NCBI GenBank assembly: GCA_002367355.1
Contig: DFBQ01000019.1
Coordinates: forward strand, 1 to 12,068
Origin: Deltaproteobacteria bacterium UBA3076
Lineage (GTDB): Bacteria > Desulfobacterota > Dissulfuribacteria > Dissulfuribacterales > UBA3076
DNA length: 12,068 nt
Direction of reading: 5' to 3'
Below the pieces are notes generated by a model, which saw only the letters and a program-made list of their open reading frames with translations, was not told the DNA's origin and did not search any database. Below are positions 5,489-12,068 of the stretch, piece by piece; position 1 is the stretch's first letter, and each line of letters starts with the position of its first letter. The translations under genes and the position numbers were made by a program.

Positions 5489-7915
5489 CTACTGCTTTCT
5501 GGGATCTGTCGGCAAGGTGGGTGCCTTAGCGCCCTTAATGACAGGTAACGGCTTTCGCATTCCTTGCTTTCCCCTATTACGCACCCACCACTCGAAATTC
5601 TTTCCTTCTTCTCCTGAAGGATTTGGCGGATAGCAGACCTTCAAATTTCCAGTGGCGGCTGGGTCACCGATCATTTCCAAAATCGCTCCCCATTCATTGC
5701 CATAGTGACTTCGGACATCTTTCTGGAACTTATTTCTATAGTAGGCCACGTCATGCTCGGAGGGCTCACTGGCATCCTGGCAGAACTGCATGGAGTGAAA
5801 TCCGTCTCTTCCAAAGTTCTCTGCAATGTTTCCAAGGTTACTGTCTGTCTGTTGATGAAAGAACCTAGTGTCAAAAAGGGCACTCTTGCCGTACCTTGTC
5901 TTTCGGTCAACAAACAGAAGGTTGGCCAATTCCACCTTGATCCTTCCCATCCCAAGGGGTTTTCCCATGCCGATCTGATGTCTAAAAGCATTATTCGGCT
6001 TGAGAGCATAGAGAAGCATACCAAGCTCAAACTCCATCAGATTGAAGAAATCAATGGAAAAGACAAATTCCTCGCCTTCTTTCACTGGCCTGATCTTGTT
6101 TAACTGCAGGTGATGTTTTTTGATGTAGGTATTGTTCGGTGCATAAGAAGACTTTGGGTTGTTGTTGTGCCAGTAAAATTTCCGGCCGTTCGGCCGTATA
6201 GAACCGCAAGGATGCAGATTTTTTTTGCTAACCATTTTTGTCCTGTCATTACAGTCATGGAAATAGAATTCAGGACATGGGAGTTTGGGAGATGCAAGGA
6301 TCATGAGTGTTTCTTCATTAAGAAGGATGGAATCCGCTTCCTCGTCCGGCGACAGCAAGAGGATACCTGGAGAAAAAAACAGACGACCCGCCAAAGCGAG
6401 ACCTCCTTGCTGATCCTTTCCTTTCTTAGGTTCAACAAACCCCATAAGCGCACAGACCGGGGTGAGTTTCAATTCTTCCGGTTTTTCGGCATGCTGGTTG
6501 ATCAGGCTCGGCGGAAGCAGATAGCCCTTCTCGTCAATCGCAGTGAAATAGCCGGGCGCATGGTTATCCTTTTGAGTGTTACCGCAGAAATCGCGCCAAC
6601 AAGCGGAAAAAGATATTTTGTCACAGTGTCCCGCCGCATTCTTGCGATAGTAAATCAGATCTCCTTCCCTCAGCCTGACAGGAGTGTCTGCACTGCCATG
6701 TCGGCCCTGCGGACTGAACGGAAAGCGCTTGTCACGCTCAAAGGCTTCTTCGGCAAGAAAGTGAAAACTTTTCCATGCCTCTATTGTTACGGGAATAAGG
6801 TATTTCTCCTTATTCTTTTCTCTATGGGTAGGATACTTGATGAAAATTTCATGCTTCTTGGTGGTTGGAATGTCTTTATCACGGTCGCAGCCGACCACAC
6901 CGAAATGTTTTATTATGCCGCGCACATATTCACTCTTTTCATCTTTGCCCAACGTGGAGTAACGCTCTTCTGACAACAAACCGTCACTGCCGGATCGCAA
7001 CCAGGGATTTTTATATGGTTTGTCTGCTGGACGTATATCAGTATTCCTGATGTAGTAATGTAGCGGTTTGACCGAAAAATCCCGAAGAGAAGAGTCTGCC
7101 AGAGTACCACTTGCATTGAATTCGCCTGCTCCCTTGTCAAAACTGTAGCGGCCAAGATAGACATAATTTTTCTTGGGAAGCTCCTCAACGAAGTATCTAT
7201 CTCCTTTCTTGCGGAGAATTCCTATGAGTGAAAGGGCTTCTCTGTCCTGAATTTCCCTTCTCCTCGTATAGACTTTTTCCTCCAGGACGCGCAGGGCTGA
7301 GTTGCTTGCTGCCTCCATGACCGATGAAAGCATCCCCTTGATGCTGCTGGCCGGTATGGCTCGCTTGCCGTGAAGCTCAAAGGGGGCAAGCTCGGCTGGT
7401 TTGTCGTCCTTGGCCTCCTTTTTCTTTCCGGCCCCTATAAAGAGGTCTGTTTCCGTTGTCATCCGGCAGACCACCCGGCCTGAAAGGGTGCCTTCTCTGA
7501 ACCTGTCTTGAAAGTGGGAGTTGTCAGTCAGGAATGGACGGACTGCTTTATCACACACCTTGGCAGCCGGTACAAAATGGTAGGGATTGACAAACTCTTT
7601 ATTGCCCGGCGCCTGATTGCCGGACCTCTGATTGACTGAGGGCTTGGTTGATGCCTTTGCCTTCTCACGCCTTGGTCTTGCACGATCAACTTTAAGTCTT
7701 TGCCCCTTAAAGTCTGAACCGTTTAACGCCTTGATAATGGAGGGAAGACCCTGATCAGATATTAATTCCACAAAGCCGAATCCCTTCGGCTTGTTTGTAT
7801 TCCAATCCTTGATCAGCTTTACTAATTTCACCTTGCCGTAAGGCTCAAACAATTCCCTGACTTCATCTTCCGTGGCAGTTCCGGGCAGTCCTTTGACATA
7901 TAAATTGATAATCAT
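5489..7915 (-). CDS. RRM domain fused to a large Cas7-like RAMP subunit (TIGR03986 / Cas7-insertion type)
   Basis: 808 residues, last gene of the effector operon. Residues 1-82 form a canonical RRM: RNP2 LYVKGL (5-10), RNP1 KGFGFVEL (44-51) with aromatic Y6, F46 and F48, and GQRLKVDRAR at the end. A basic Ser/Asn/Pro-rich linker (about 83-110) follows. The rest resembles the TIGR03986 CRISPR RAMP family: NPYHFVPA (110-117), LSGRVVCRMTTETDLFIG (144-161), IPASSIKGML (187-196), a long insertion, and a glycine-rich loop GMGKPLGMGRIKV near 646-658. The RAMP part should be a backbone Cas7-like subunit of a III-D effector; the RRM should bind single-stranded RNA. ATG 7915 overlaps the upstream stop (ATGA) and has GGAGG nearby. 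The next in-frame Met is residue 152, so no simple internal start yields the RAMP without the RRM. The fusion is seen directly; family assignment is from recall. Confidence 0.85.
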   Translation of the reverse strand: MIINLYVKGLPGTATEDEVRELFEPYGKVKLVKLIKDWNTNKPKGFGFVELISDQGLPSIIKALNGSDFKGQRLKVDRARPRREKAKASTKPSVNQRSGNQAPGNKEFVNPYHFVPAAKVCDKAVRPFLTDNSHFQDRFREGTLSGRVVCRMTTETDLFIGAGKKKEAKDDKPAELAPFELHGKRAIPASSIKGMLSSVMEAASNSALRVLEEKVYTRRREIQDREALSLIGILRKKGDRYFVEELPKKNYVYLGRYSFDKGAGEFNASGTLADSSLRDFSVKPLHYYIRNTDIRPADKPYKNPWLRSGSDGLLSEERYSTLGKDEKSEYVRGIIKHFGVVGCDRDKDIPTTKKHEIFIKYPTHREKNKEKYLIPVTIEAWKSFHFLAEEAFERDKRFPFSPQGRHGSADTPVRLREGDLIYYRKNAAGHCDKISFSACWRDFCGNTQKDNHAPGYFTAIDEKGYLLPPSLINQHAEKPEELKLTPVCALMGFVEPKKGKDQQGGLALAGRLFFSPGILLLSPDEEADSILLNEETLMILASPKLPCPEFYFHDCNDRTKMVSKKNLHPCGSIRPNGRKFYWHNNNPKSSYAPNNTYIKKHHLQLNKIRPVKEGEEFVFSIDFFNLMEFELGMLLYALKPNNAFRHQIGMGKPLGMGRIKVELANLLFVDRKTRYGKSALFDTRFFHQQTDSNLGNIAENFGRDGFHSMQFCQDASEPSEHDVAYYRNKFQKDVRSHYGNEWGAILEMIGDPAATGNLKVCYPPNPSGEEGKNFEWWVRNRGKQGMRKPLPVIKGAKAPTLPTDPRKQ

Positions 7916-8514
7916 TTTTTGACCTCCAACGCCCTAACTGCAAGCCTGCTGTAACGCACCAGATCTACAGTGCCGTCCGGGCCGGTGAATTCTTCAACTT
8001 CAAGAAAGACACGCTTTTCTTTAAGGTCATCCGGAAAATCGGTTGGATACATGATAATCTGGGGTATCCTTTTGGTGTACCAGCCGTCTTTGTTCAGGTC
8101 CTGCCTGGTTTTTGCGGCCAGAGATTTGCCCCACAGCGGGTATTTCCTGAGAATTTTCTTTTCCTGAAGCTCTGAAGCAGAGACACTAGAAAACCCTTTT
8201 TTTTTGAGCATATCAATGGCTAAAGGCGTCCAGGAGTAATCCTTGCACATGAAACGAAAAACAAATTTCCGGCTGTTGACATTTCGTATCCAGAGTTCCC
8301 ATCCCTGGGAAAAGGCGCGGTACTGTTCCAGAAAGCCGAGATGAAGATCAACGTCCCGGTCAAATTTTTCCAGGCGGCATTCGGAGAACGTCTGCCGGAG
8401 ATGAAAGGCATCTTCTGAAACCTTCCCGCAGCCTGTTGCTTCCAGGAACCTTTTGGGGGTATCAGCATCTATGGACCACAGGCCGCTGATAATGTAAAAG
8501 GTATCATGCGCCAT
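7912..8514 (-). CDS. csx19: Csx19-like III-D CRISPR accessory protein
   Basis: 200 residues. ATG 8514 has AAGGAGG upstream; the gene starts 11 bp inside the end of the Cas7-Cas7 gene and overlaps the next gene by ATGA. It has no RAMP glycine loop. Features I associate with Csx19 (TIGR03984) are FLEQYRAFSQGWELWIR (61-77), YPLWGKSL (125-132), GWYTKRIPQIIMYP in the C-terminal half, and a terminal strand with DLVRYSRLAVRAL. Csx19 is a small subunit seen in III-D loci, including the III-Dv complex, with no enzymatic role known to me. Position between Cas7-2x and the Cas7-insertion-like gene supports the call. An unrelated locus-specific protein is the alternative. Confidence 0.6.
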   Translation of the reverse strand: MAHDTFYIISGLWSIDADTPKRFLEATGCGKVSEDAFHLRQTFSECRLEKFDRDVDLHLGFLEQYRAFSQGWELWIRNVNSRKFVFRFMCKDYSWTPLAIDMLKKKGFSSVSASELQEKKILRKYPLWGKSLAAKTRQDLNKDGWYTKRIPQIIMYPTDFPDDLKEKRVFLEVEEFTGPDGTVDLVRYSRLAVRALEVKK

Positions 8515-10126
8515 AAGTCGCCTCCTTGAATTCGTCTATTGTTTTGCGAAATTCCCCGACCATTTCTTCAAGAACAGGCTTGATCCCGTGCCCCAGCAAT
8601 TCGTTTATCCGGCATTCGTATATTTTCCCTCTGGCAGCCAGAGAGACCTTTTGATCAGGATCAAACCTTCCGACTGCCTGCCCATAGCCCTTGCGGGTCC
8701 CGAATCCCATATGTAGATCTGCCTGGACAAGATCCTTAAAGACCAGGGCCATGAGGCCTATCTGCCACTTCCTGAAATCTTCCATGACGACGCAGCAATC
8801 CTTAAATGTAACATCGTGGCAGGCCCACGCATCGAATTTGGCGCTGTCTTTGCCGCCGCCGGCAAACCTATCTATGGCAATAAAGTGCTGAAGAATCCTG
8901 TTATGGTCCCTGCTCTCTCCGTTTTCCTCGTTTTCTACTTTTTCCAGGTAAACACCCGGAAGAAAACGCACGCGCCCAGCCCGCAGGGTTGAGCCGAAGA
9001 GCTGACAGCCAAGACAGAAGAAGTGTTCACTTTCAATGTCATCAGCCGACGGCTGGTTCCGTCCCTTCTTTACTTTCGGAGCATTGATTTGGCTGATGCA
9101 GGACTTCAGGGAAGACCCGGACTCGGCTTTATCGCAAGAGGAATCACACGCTCCCTTGGGATTGAGTGTCCGGAGAATCTGCTCGCAACGGCTGCGGAAT
9201 ACGCCCTTGATAGTCGTGGGAGGCAGCCATGGCTTATCTTTGTGGTCAAGCACTGCTGCATGGTCACTCCCGACCAGGGCCGCCTCCAGAGGATCGTTCA
9301 CAAGAAAGAGCTCTGGAAAACGGATATCAAATGGGACCATTAGACGACAGCCATGATAGTTGTCACCCAGAGAATCAAGGCAACTCAGAAAATCCATAGC
9401 CCCGCAGACGACCTCATCCTTAAGGTTAACAGGCTCTCCATCTCCATCACAGCCCAAAAGATAATCGCGGACTCCCTTTACAGTCGAAAGATCAAAGGAG
9501 TGTCTTGAACAGTCAATGGCCACCCGGCCGAATCCCGCCCCTTTCCTGCCGCCAAGAGATATAAAACCGCGATTAATCTCTGCCAGGATCTGTTCGACTG
9601 CTGCTTTTTCATGTTCCTGCGGGTTTTCTATTTCTATGCGAAAAGGCGCAAAAGCATCGGGCATCAGGGCTTCCATGTCGTGTTTCTTGTGCAGGGCCGC
9701 TGTCCGGAAACGCCTTTCAATGGCCACCCCGTGCCTGATGCGACTCTCAGCCTCTTTGAATACCCCTCCGGTGATTCGCAGCCTGGATGAATGGTAATCC
9801 AGTGCATCCTTCCCGCTTTCGGTCTCAGACACCAGGCTGTGGCCCATGAGAGAACAGGTTTTGCAATTACACTGCGAGTTCTTTCCAGTAGCTTGGCCTT
9901 GGTAGTCCTTGCATTCATAACCGAAATAACGCACAAGCTCCTTACGCAAAAGGCCGGCAAACGACTCTCCACGAAAGACTATCTTCTCTCCACTTGTGGT
10001 TCGCACCAAAGGATGATCCGTTGCAGGACAGCCTTCAAGCGAACCTGAATAAAACTCTCCCCGGCATGTAATACTGCCCCTATACACAACCACGGTTTTT
10101 ATCGGATCACGAGTCTTCCTGCACAT
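8504..10126 (-). CDS. cas7: Tandem Cas7-Cas7 (Csm3-like) effector backbone protein
   Basis: 540 residues with two RAMP domains. Domain 1 (about 10-205): ATDHPLVR with D37 where Csm3 carries its target-RNA-cleaving Asp, FRGESFAGLLR (51-61), cysteines C72, C86, C88, C91, IRHGVAIERR (130-139), and glycine loop GGRKGAGFGRV (192-202). Domain 2 (about 260-490): SDH D288 plus D294 and D297 before WLPPTTIKGVFR (300-311), C371/C374 in FCLGCQLFG, HFIAIDR (414-420), and GFGTRKGYGQAVG (474-486). Both domains keep an acidic residue at the expected place, so two RNA-cutting sites are possible (inference). It matches 'Cas7-2x' of III-Dv complexes. I chose ATG 10126, which overlaps the previous stop as TGATG, 7 bp after GGAG; an in-frame TTG one codon earlier is less likely. 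Confidence 0.88.
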   Translation of the reverse strand: MCRKTRDPIKTVVVYRGSITCRGEFYSGSLEGCPATDHPLVRTTSGEKIVFRGESFAGLLRKELVRYFGYECKDYQGQATGKNSQCNCKTCSLMGHSLVSETESGKDALDYHSSRLRITGGVFKEAESRIRHGVAIERRFRTAALHKKHDMEALMPDAFAPFRIEIENPQEHEKAAVEQILAEINRGFISLGGRKGAGFGRVAIDCSRHSFDLSTVKGVRDYLLGCDGDGEPVNLKDEVVCGAMDFLSCLDSLGDNYHGCRLMVPFDIRFPELFLVNDPLEAALVGSDHAAVLDHKDKPWLPPTTIKGVFRSRCEQILRTLNPKGACDSSCDKAESGSSLKSCISQINAPKVKKGRNQPSADDIESEHFFCLGCQLFGSTLRAGRVRFLPGVYLEKVENEENGESRDHNRILQHFIAIDRFAGGGKDSAKFDAWACHDVTFKDCCVVMEDFRKWQIGLMALVFKDLVQADLHMGFGTRKGYGQAVGRFDPDQKVSLAARGKIYECRINELLGHGIKPVLEEMVGEFRKTIDEFKEATYGA

Positions 10127-10560
10127 CAACCCGCTCCTTCAGGATCTCGCAACATGATATCCTCAGCGTATTTCCTCAGGACGTGTCTCAGATACTGAAA
10201 GTCCCGCGAACTGTTCTCATTTTTGGTATCCCAGTCACGGCTTTCCAGACTGAGTTTCTGATTCTTCACTATTGCTTCGTAGTGAATCCTGATATTCTCA
10301 AGAATTGTTTCCAGGGCCGTCTCAATACGCATTGCATCAACTGCAGGCGAAGGTTTTTTCATACCCGGCTTTTCAACAACGGTCTTGCGTTTGTTGCTGA
10401 TATTCTTTATGCGTGTCTTCATTTCGCAAAAACTATTCAGGGCGGAAAGCTCCCAGAAGAGCGCGGCAACATGTCTCTTGTCCATGTCCTGTGATGTTGA
10501 GCGAAGTTTTTTTATGATTTTATCGTATTCATTACCGGATCCCTCAAGAATGATACCCAT
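10126..10560 (-). CDS. Small helical protein, probable Cas11-type small subunit
   Basis: 144 residues, charged and apparently all-helical, with no motif I recognise. Two helical parts (about 10-46 and 74-135) are joined by a very basic stretch (48-69, rich in Lys/Arg). Size and predicted helicity fit Cas11 small subunits (Csm2/Cmr5 type), which stack along the crRNA-target duplex. The position, right after Csx10 and before Cas7-Cas7, is where Cas11 sits in the fused Cas7-Cas5-Cas11 protein of III-Dv. ATG 10560 follows the previous stop by 2 bp, and its GGAGAG site lies in the end of that gene, so it is translated as part of the operon. The Cas11 identity rests on context and composition, not sequence motifs. 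Confidence 0.6.
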   Translation of the reverse strand: MGIILEGSGNEYDKIIKKLRSTSQDMDKRHVAALFWELSALNSFCEMKTRIKNISNKRKTVVEKPGMKKPSPAVDAMRIETALETILENIRIHYEAIVKNQKLSLESRDWDTKNENSSRDFQYLRHVLRKYAEDIMLRDPEGAG

Positions 10561-10562
10561 GG

Positions 10563-10958
10563 CTACTCTCCAATGCCTATGAATCGCGGGTTTATCAGTA
10601 TCTGACCATATCCTTCATTGCACCGTTCGCCGATACTTACAGCCTGCACGGCCTTGAGCCTGTCAGCAAGATCCTTTTTTTGACTTTCATTAACTTCATT
10701 TCTGAGCCTGTAAGCAAAAACAGAGCCTGCGGCAATGGCCTGATCCGGCTTTCTTGGAAGCTGGTGTATGTTGGACCAGCCGTCTACCACCACCCTTGCA
10801 GAAAATCTTTTAAACGGCTGGGTGTCTTCTAAGGGGTAGCTTTGCAGCATATCTTCGAAAACGGCCTGAGCGTCCAGGTCTGTTACTGCCCGGAAGAGAT
10901 TGTCGTATACAATGGCAGGGGTCTGAAGCACCACGACAAGCACCCTGCCGTTAATCAC
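10563..10958 (-). CDS. csx10: C-terminal half of a split Csx10 (Cas5-like) protein
   Basis: 131 residues from GTG 10958, whose start overlaps the stop of the preceding gene (GTGA). The C-terminal GERCNEGYGQILIN (110-123) resembles the last glycine-rich segment of Csx10, and GWSN...LPR...AIAAGSVFAYRL in the middle resembles its preceding strands. It begins as a strand (RVLVVVLQTPAIVYD), as expected for the second Csx10 domain. With the upstream 261-residue ORF it adds up to the usual ~400-residue Csx10 length. The frame is open only about 17 codons upstream of the GTG, and no strong Shine-Dalgarno precedes it, so translational coupling is likely. A frameshift error, or a -1 ribosomal shift joining both halves, is possible. 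Confidence 0.65.
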   Translation of the reverse strand: MINGRVLVVVLQTPAIVYDNLFRAVTDLDAQAVFEDMLQSYPLEDTQPFKRFSARVVVDGWSNIHQLPRKPDQAIAAGSVFAYRLRNEVNESQKKDLADRLKAVQAVSIGERCNEGYGQILINPRFIGIGE

Positions 10959-11740
10959 TGGAGCCGGGCGGAAGTCAGCCTCTTTATAGGTCCTCTGCCA
11001 GGATCAGGATACTGCTTCATCCGCGTTTCGAGAAATCCCCTCCTCTTTTTCCCTATGCCTACTCTAAGCCCGAAGCTATATTCATCATCCTTGTCGTGTC
11101 GCACATGGAGAGAGTTGTTGAACAATTCCAGGAATTTTAAAAGGTCGGCGGGGACGCCGCTTAACCATCCGATAAACTGTTCTTCGTTACAGATTGAAGA
11201 ATAAGAGTAGAGAGCGGCAGTCCTGGCCCTTCGGGTCGCCCGTTCCGCTCCATGATAAAGATAGACCTCTTTCCTGGGATCCAAGGGTTTTGGTTCGCTC
11301 TCAGGATCATTATTTCTATGATAATAGTATTCAGGAGACTTGCACTGCTTCAAAGGCGCATGACACTCAAGACATTTTTTGCCATCGGATTGGATGGCGT
11401 CAATATACGAATGGCCGGGGTCTTCGGTCGTGGGAGGATGGTACTTACAGGCAAGTGCGGAAAGAGGCATCCTGTATGAAAAACGCCCGGTTGCAATAAA
11501 ATCTTCGCCTTTATCACCCGAAGGTATGGGAAAAAGGCCGTGAAAGGTTATTTTCCCCTGACAGAAGAGATCAAGAAAATCACTGTTTCCAAGCCTGTCC
11601 TTTTCCCAGAGGGCGGCCAAGGCCCCACGAAGCATGCTGCCTGAGACATGGGATGCCGTTTCCATGTGGTTTCCCGAAAGGTAGGCACTACTTATGGTAA
11701 CTGCACCACGGATCGTGGCAATAAGTCTTAGATACGTCAT
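10955..11740 (-). CDS. csx10: N-terminal half of a split Csx10 (Cas5-like) protein
   Basis: 261 residues. VSGSMLRGALAALW (32-45) followed by FLDLFCQGKITFHGLFPI (55-72) is the Csx10 N-terminal signature as I know it. MPLSALACK (91-99) and cysteines C98, C123, C126, C133 may form a metal site. Near the end, ALYSYSSI, a helix and GLRVGIGKKRRGF give the glycine-rich RAMP loop. Csx10 is the III-D Cas5-like subunit that caps the crRNA 5' handle end. ATG 11740 overlaps the upstream stop (ATGA). It ends where a full-length Csx10 would enter its second domain, which is encoded by the next ORF. Confidence 0.75.
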   Translation of the reverse strand: MTYLRLIATIRGAVTISSAYLSGNHMETASHVSGSMLRGALAALWEKDRLGNSDFLDLFCQGKITFHGLFPIPSGDKGEDFIATGRFSYRMPLSALACKYHPPTTEDPGHSYIDAIQSDGKKCLECHAPLKQCKSPEYYYHRNNDPESEPKPLDPRKEVYLYHGAERATRRARTAALYSYSSICNEEQFIGWLSGVPADLLKFLELFNNSLHVRHDKDDEYSFGLRVGIGKKRRGFLETRMKQYPDPGRGPIKRLTSARLQ

Positions 11741-12068
11741 AATGCCTTCCTGTCTTCAATGTTTTTCACCAGCTCGCAAAACTTGGCGGTCCGCACCTTC
11801 TTATCATTTTCAAAGGACGAAAAAGACCCGCTCAATTTGCACGCGCCCTTGCCTCTGGACTTGCGCCGTCCCACAGCACGCGTGTTCAGCATTGCTGCAG
11901 CCAGGTAGACTGCTTTGTTTTCCTGAACGAATTCGGAAAAACGAATGGTTCCTTCAAATTCCAGGGCCGCGCCTTCTTCGAAAAAAAAGAGGTGTCTGTC
12001 CAGGACAGTACCCGTCCGCATATCTTGCTTGTGAGATGCATAGGGTTCAGCAATTCCCAACGGCATGA
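11737..12068 (-). CDS. Cas7-like RAMP protein, C-terminal part (runs off the right edge)
   Basis: The frame is open to the window edge and at least 109 codons are visible. An ATG at 12064-12066 is probably internal, since Cas7-type proteins exceed 200 residues. GTVLDRHLFFFEEGAALEF fits the Cas7 segment around 'V-I-D-R...L-F-x-x-E', and LNTRAVGRRKSRGKGACKL carries the glycine/basic RAMP loop near the end. It is the first visible gene of the effector operon and is coupled to Csx10 by ATGA. Cas7 is favoured because in III-Dv a Cas7 domain directly precedes Cas5; another RAMP type cannot be excluded. The region holding a catalytic Asp is outside the window. Confidence 0.65.
   Translation of the reverse strand, partial: MPLGIAEPYASHKQDMRTGTVLDRHLFFFEEGAALEFEGTIRFSEFVQENKAVYLAAAMLNTRAVGRRKSRGKGACKLSGSFSSFENDKKVRTAKFCELVKNIEDRKAL

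Noticed and set aside
6110..6973. 287-codon plus-strand ORF
   Set aside because: It is a shadow of the RRM-RAMP gene; the opposite strand shows clear domains and operon coupling.
10955..11005. Programmed -1 frameshift joining the Csx10 halves
   Set aside because: The overlap (around CCTATAAAGAGG) contains no standard slippery heptamer, and the GTGA overlap gives a simpler coupled-start explanation; kept only as an alternative.

Overview
The window is most of a type III CRISPR-Cas locus with an RNA-capture-type adaptation module. No rRNA, tRNA or other taxonomic marker is present. Anaerobic or microaerophilic Desulfobacterota-like bacteria are a guess, based on moderate GC, good Shine-Dalgarno sites, a Cas6-RT-Cas1 fusion and a stand-alone-style RRM domain.

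Layout: (1) 1-231, the 3' end of a PLP aminotransferase, a host gene at the locus edge. (2) 311-3568, plus strand, a single 1085-residue Cas6-reverse transcriptase-Cas1 protein. (3) 3571-3714, a 144-bp MITE-like element bounded by inverted repeats, starting 2 bp after the stop codon. (4) 3715-4429, an AT-rich non-coding leader region with four copies of ATTTGCGAA (two inverted pairs) and, at its end, a perfect Shine-Dalgarno plus a 7-codon ORF that runs into the first repeat. (5) 4430-4604, a very small CRISPR array (3 identical 36-bp repeats, 2 spacers), followed by an intrinsic terminator. (6) 4763-5059, cas2, preceded by a ~56-bp element that also precedes cas6-RT-cas1. (7) 5060-5488, a convergent intergenic gap. 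(8) 5489-12068, a tightly overlapped minus-strand operon encoding a III-D-like effector. In transcription order it has a Cas7-like RAMP (partial, runs off the right edge), Csx10/Cas5 split into two ORFs, a small helical Cas11-like protein, a tandem Cas7-Cas7 protein, a Csx19-like protein, and a large Cas7-like RAMP of the TIGR03986/'Cas7-insertion' type. That last protein carries a canonical RRM domain at its N terminus.

Expected working: the Cas6 part matures crRNA, and Cas1-Cas2 with the RT acquires spacers, potentially from RNA. The minus-strand operon builds the RNA-targeting complex. Cas10 is not in the window and would be expected upstream of the operon, beyond the right edge. The main novelties are the RRM fusion on the Cas7-like subunit, and an effector gene order that reads like an un-fused version of the Cas7-Cas5-Cas11 / Cas7-2x / Csx19 / Cas7-insertion set of the III-Dv complexes. 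The shared upstream element of the two adaptation transcripts and the structured leader are further points of interest.
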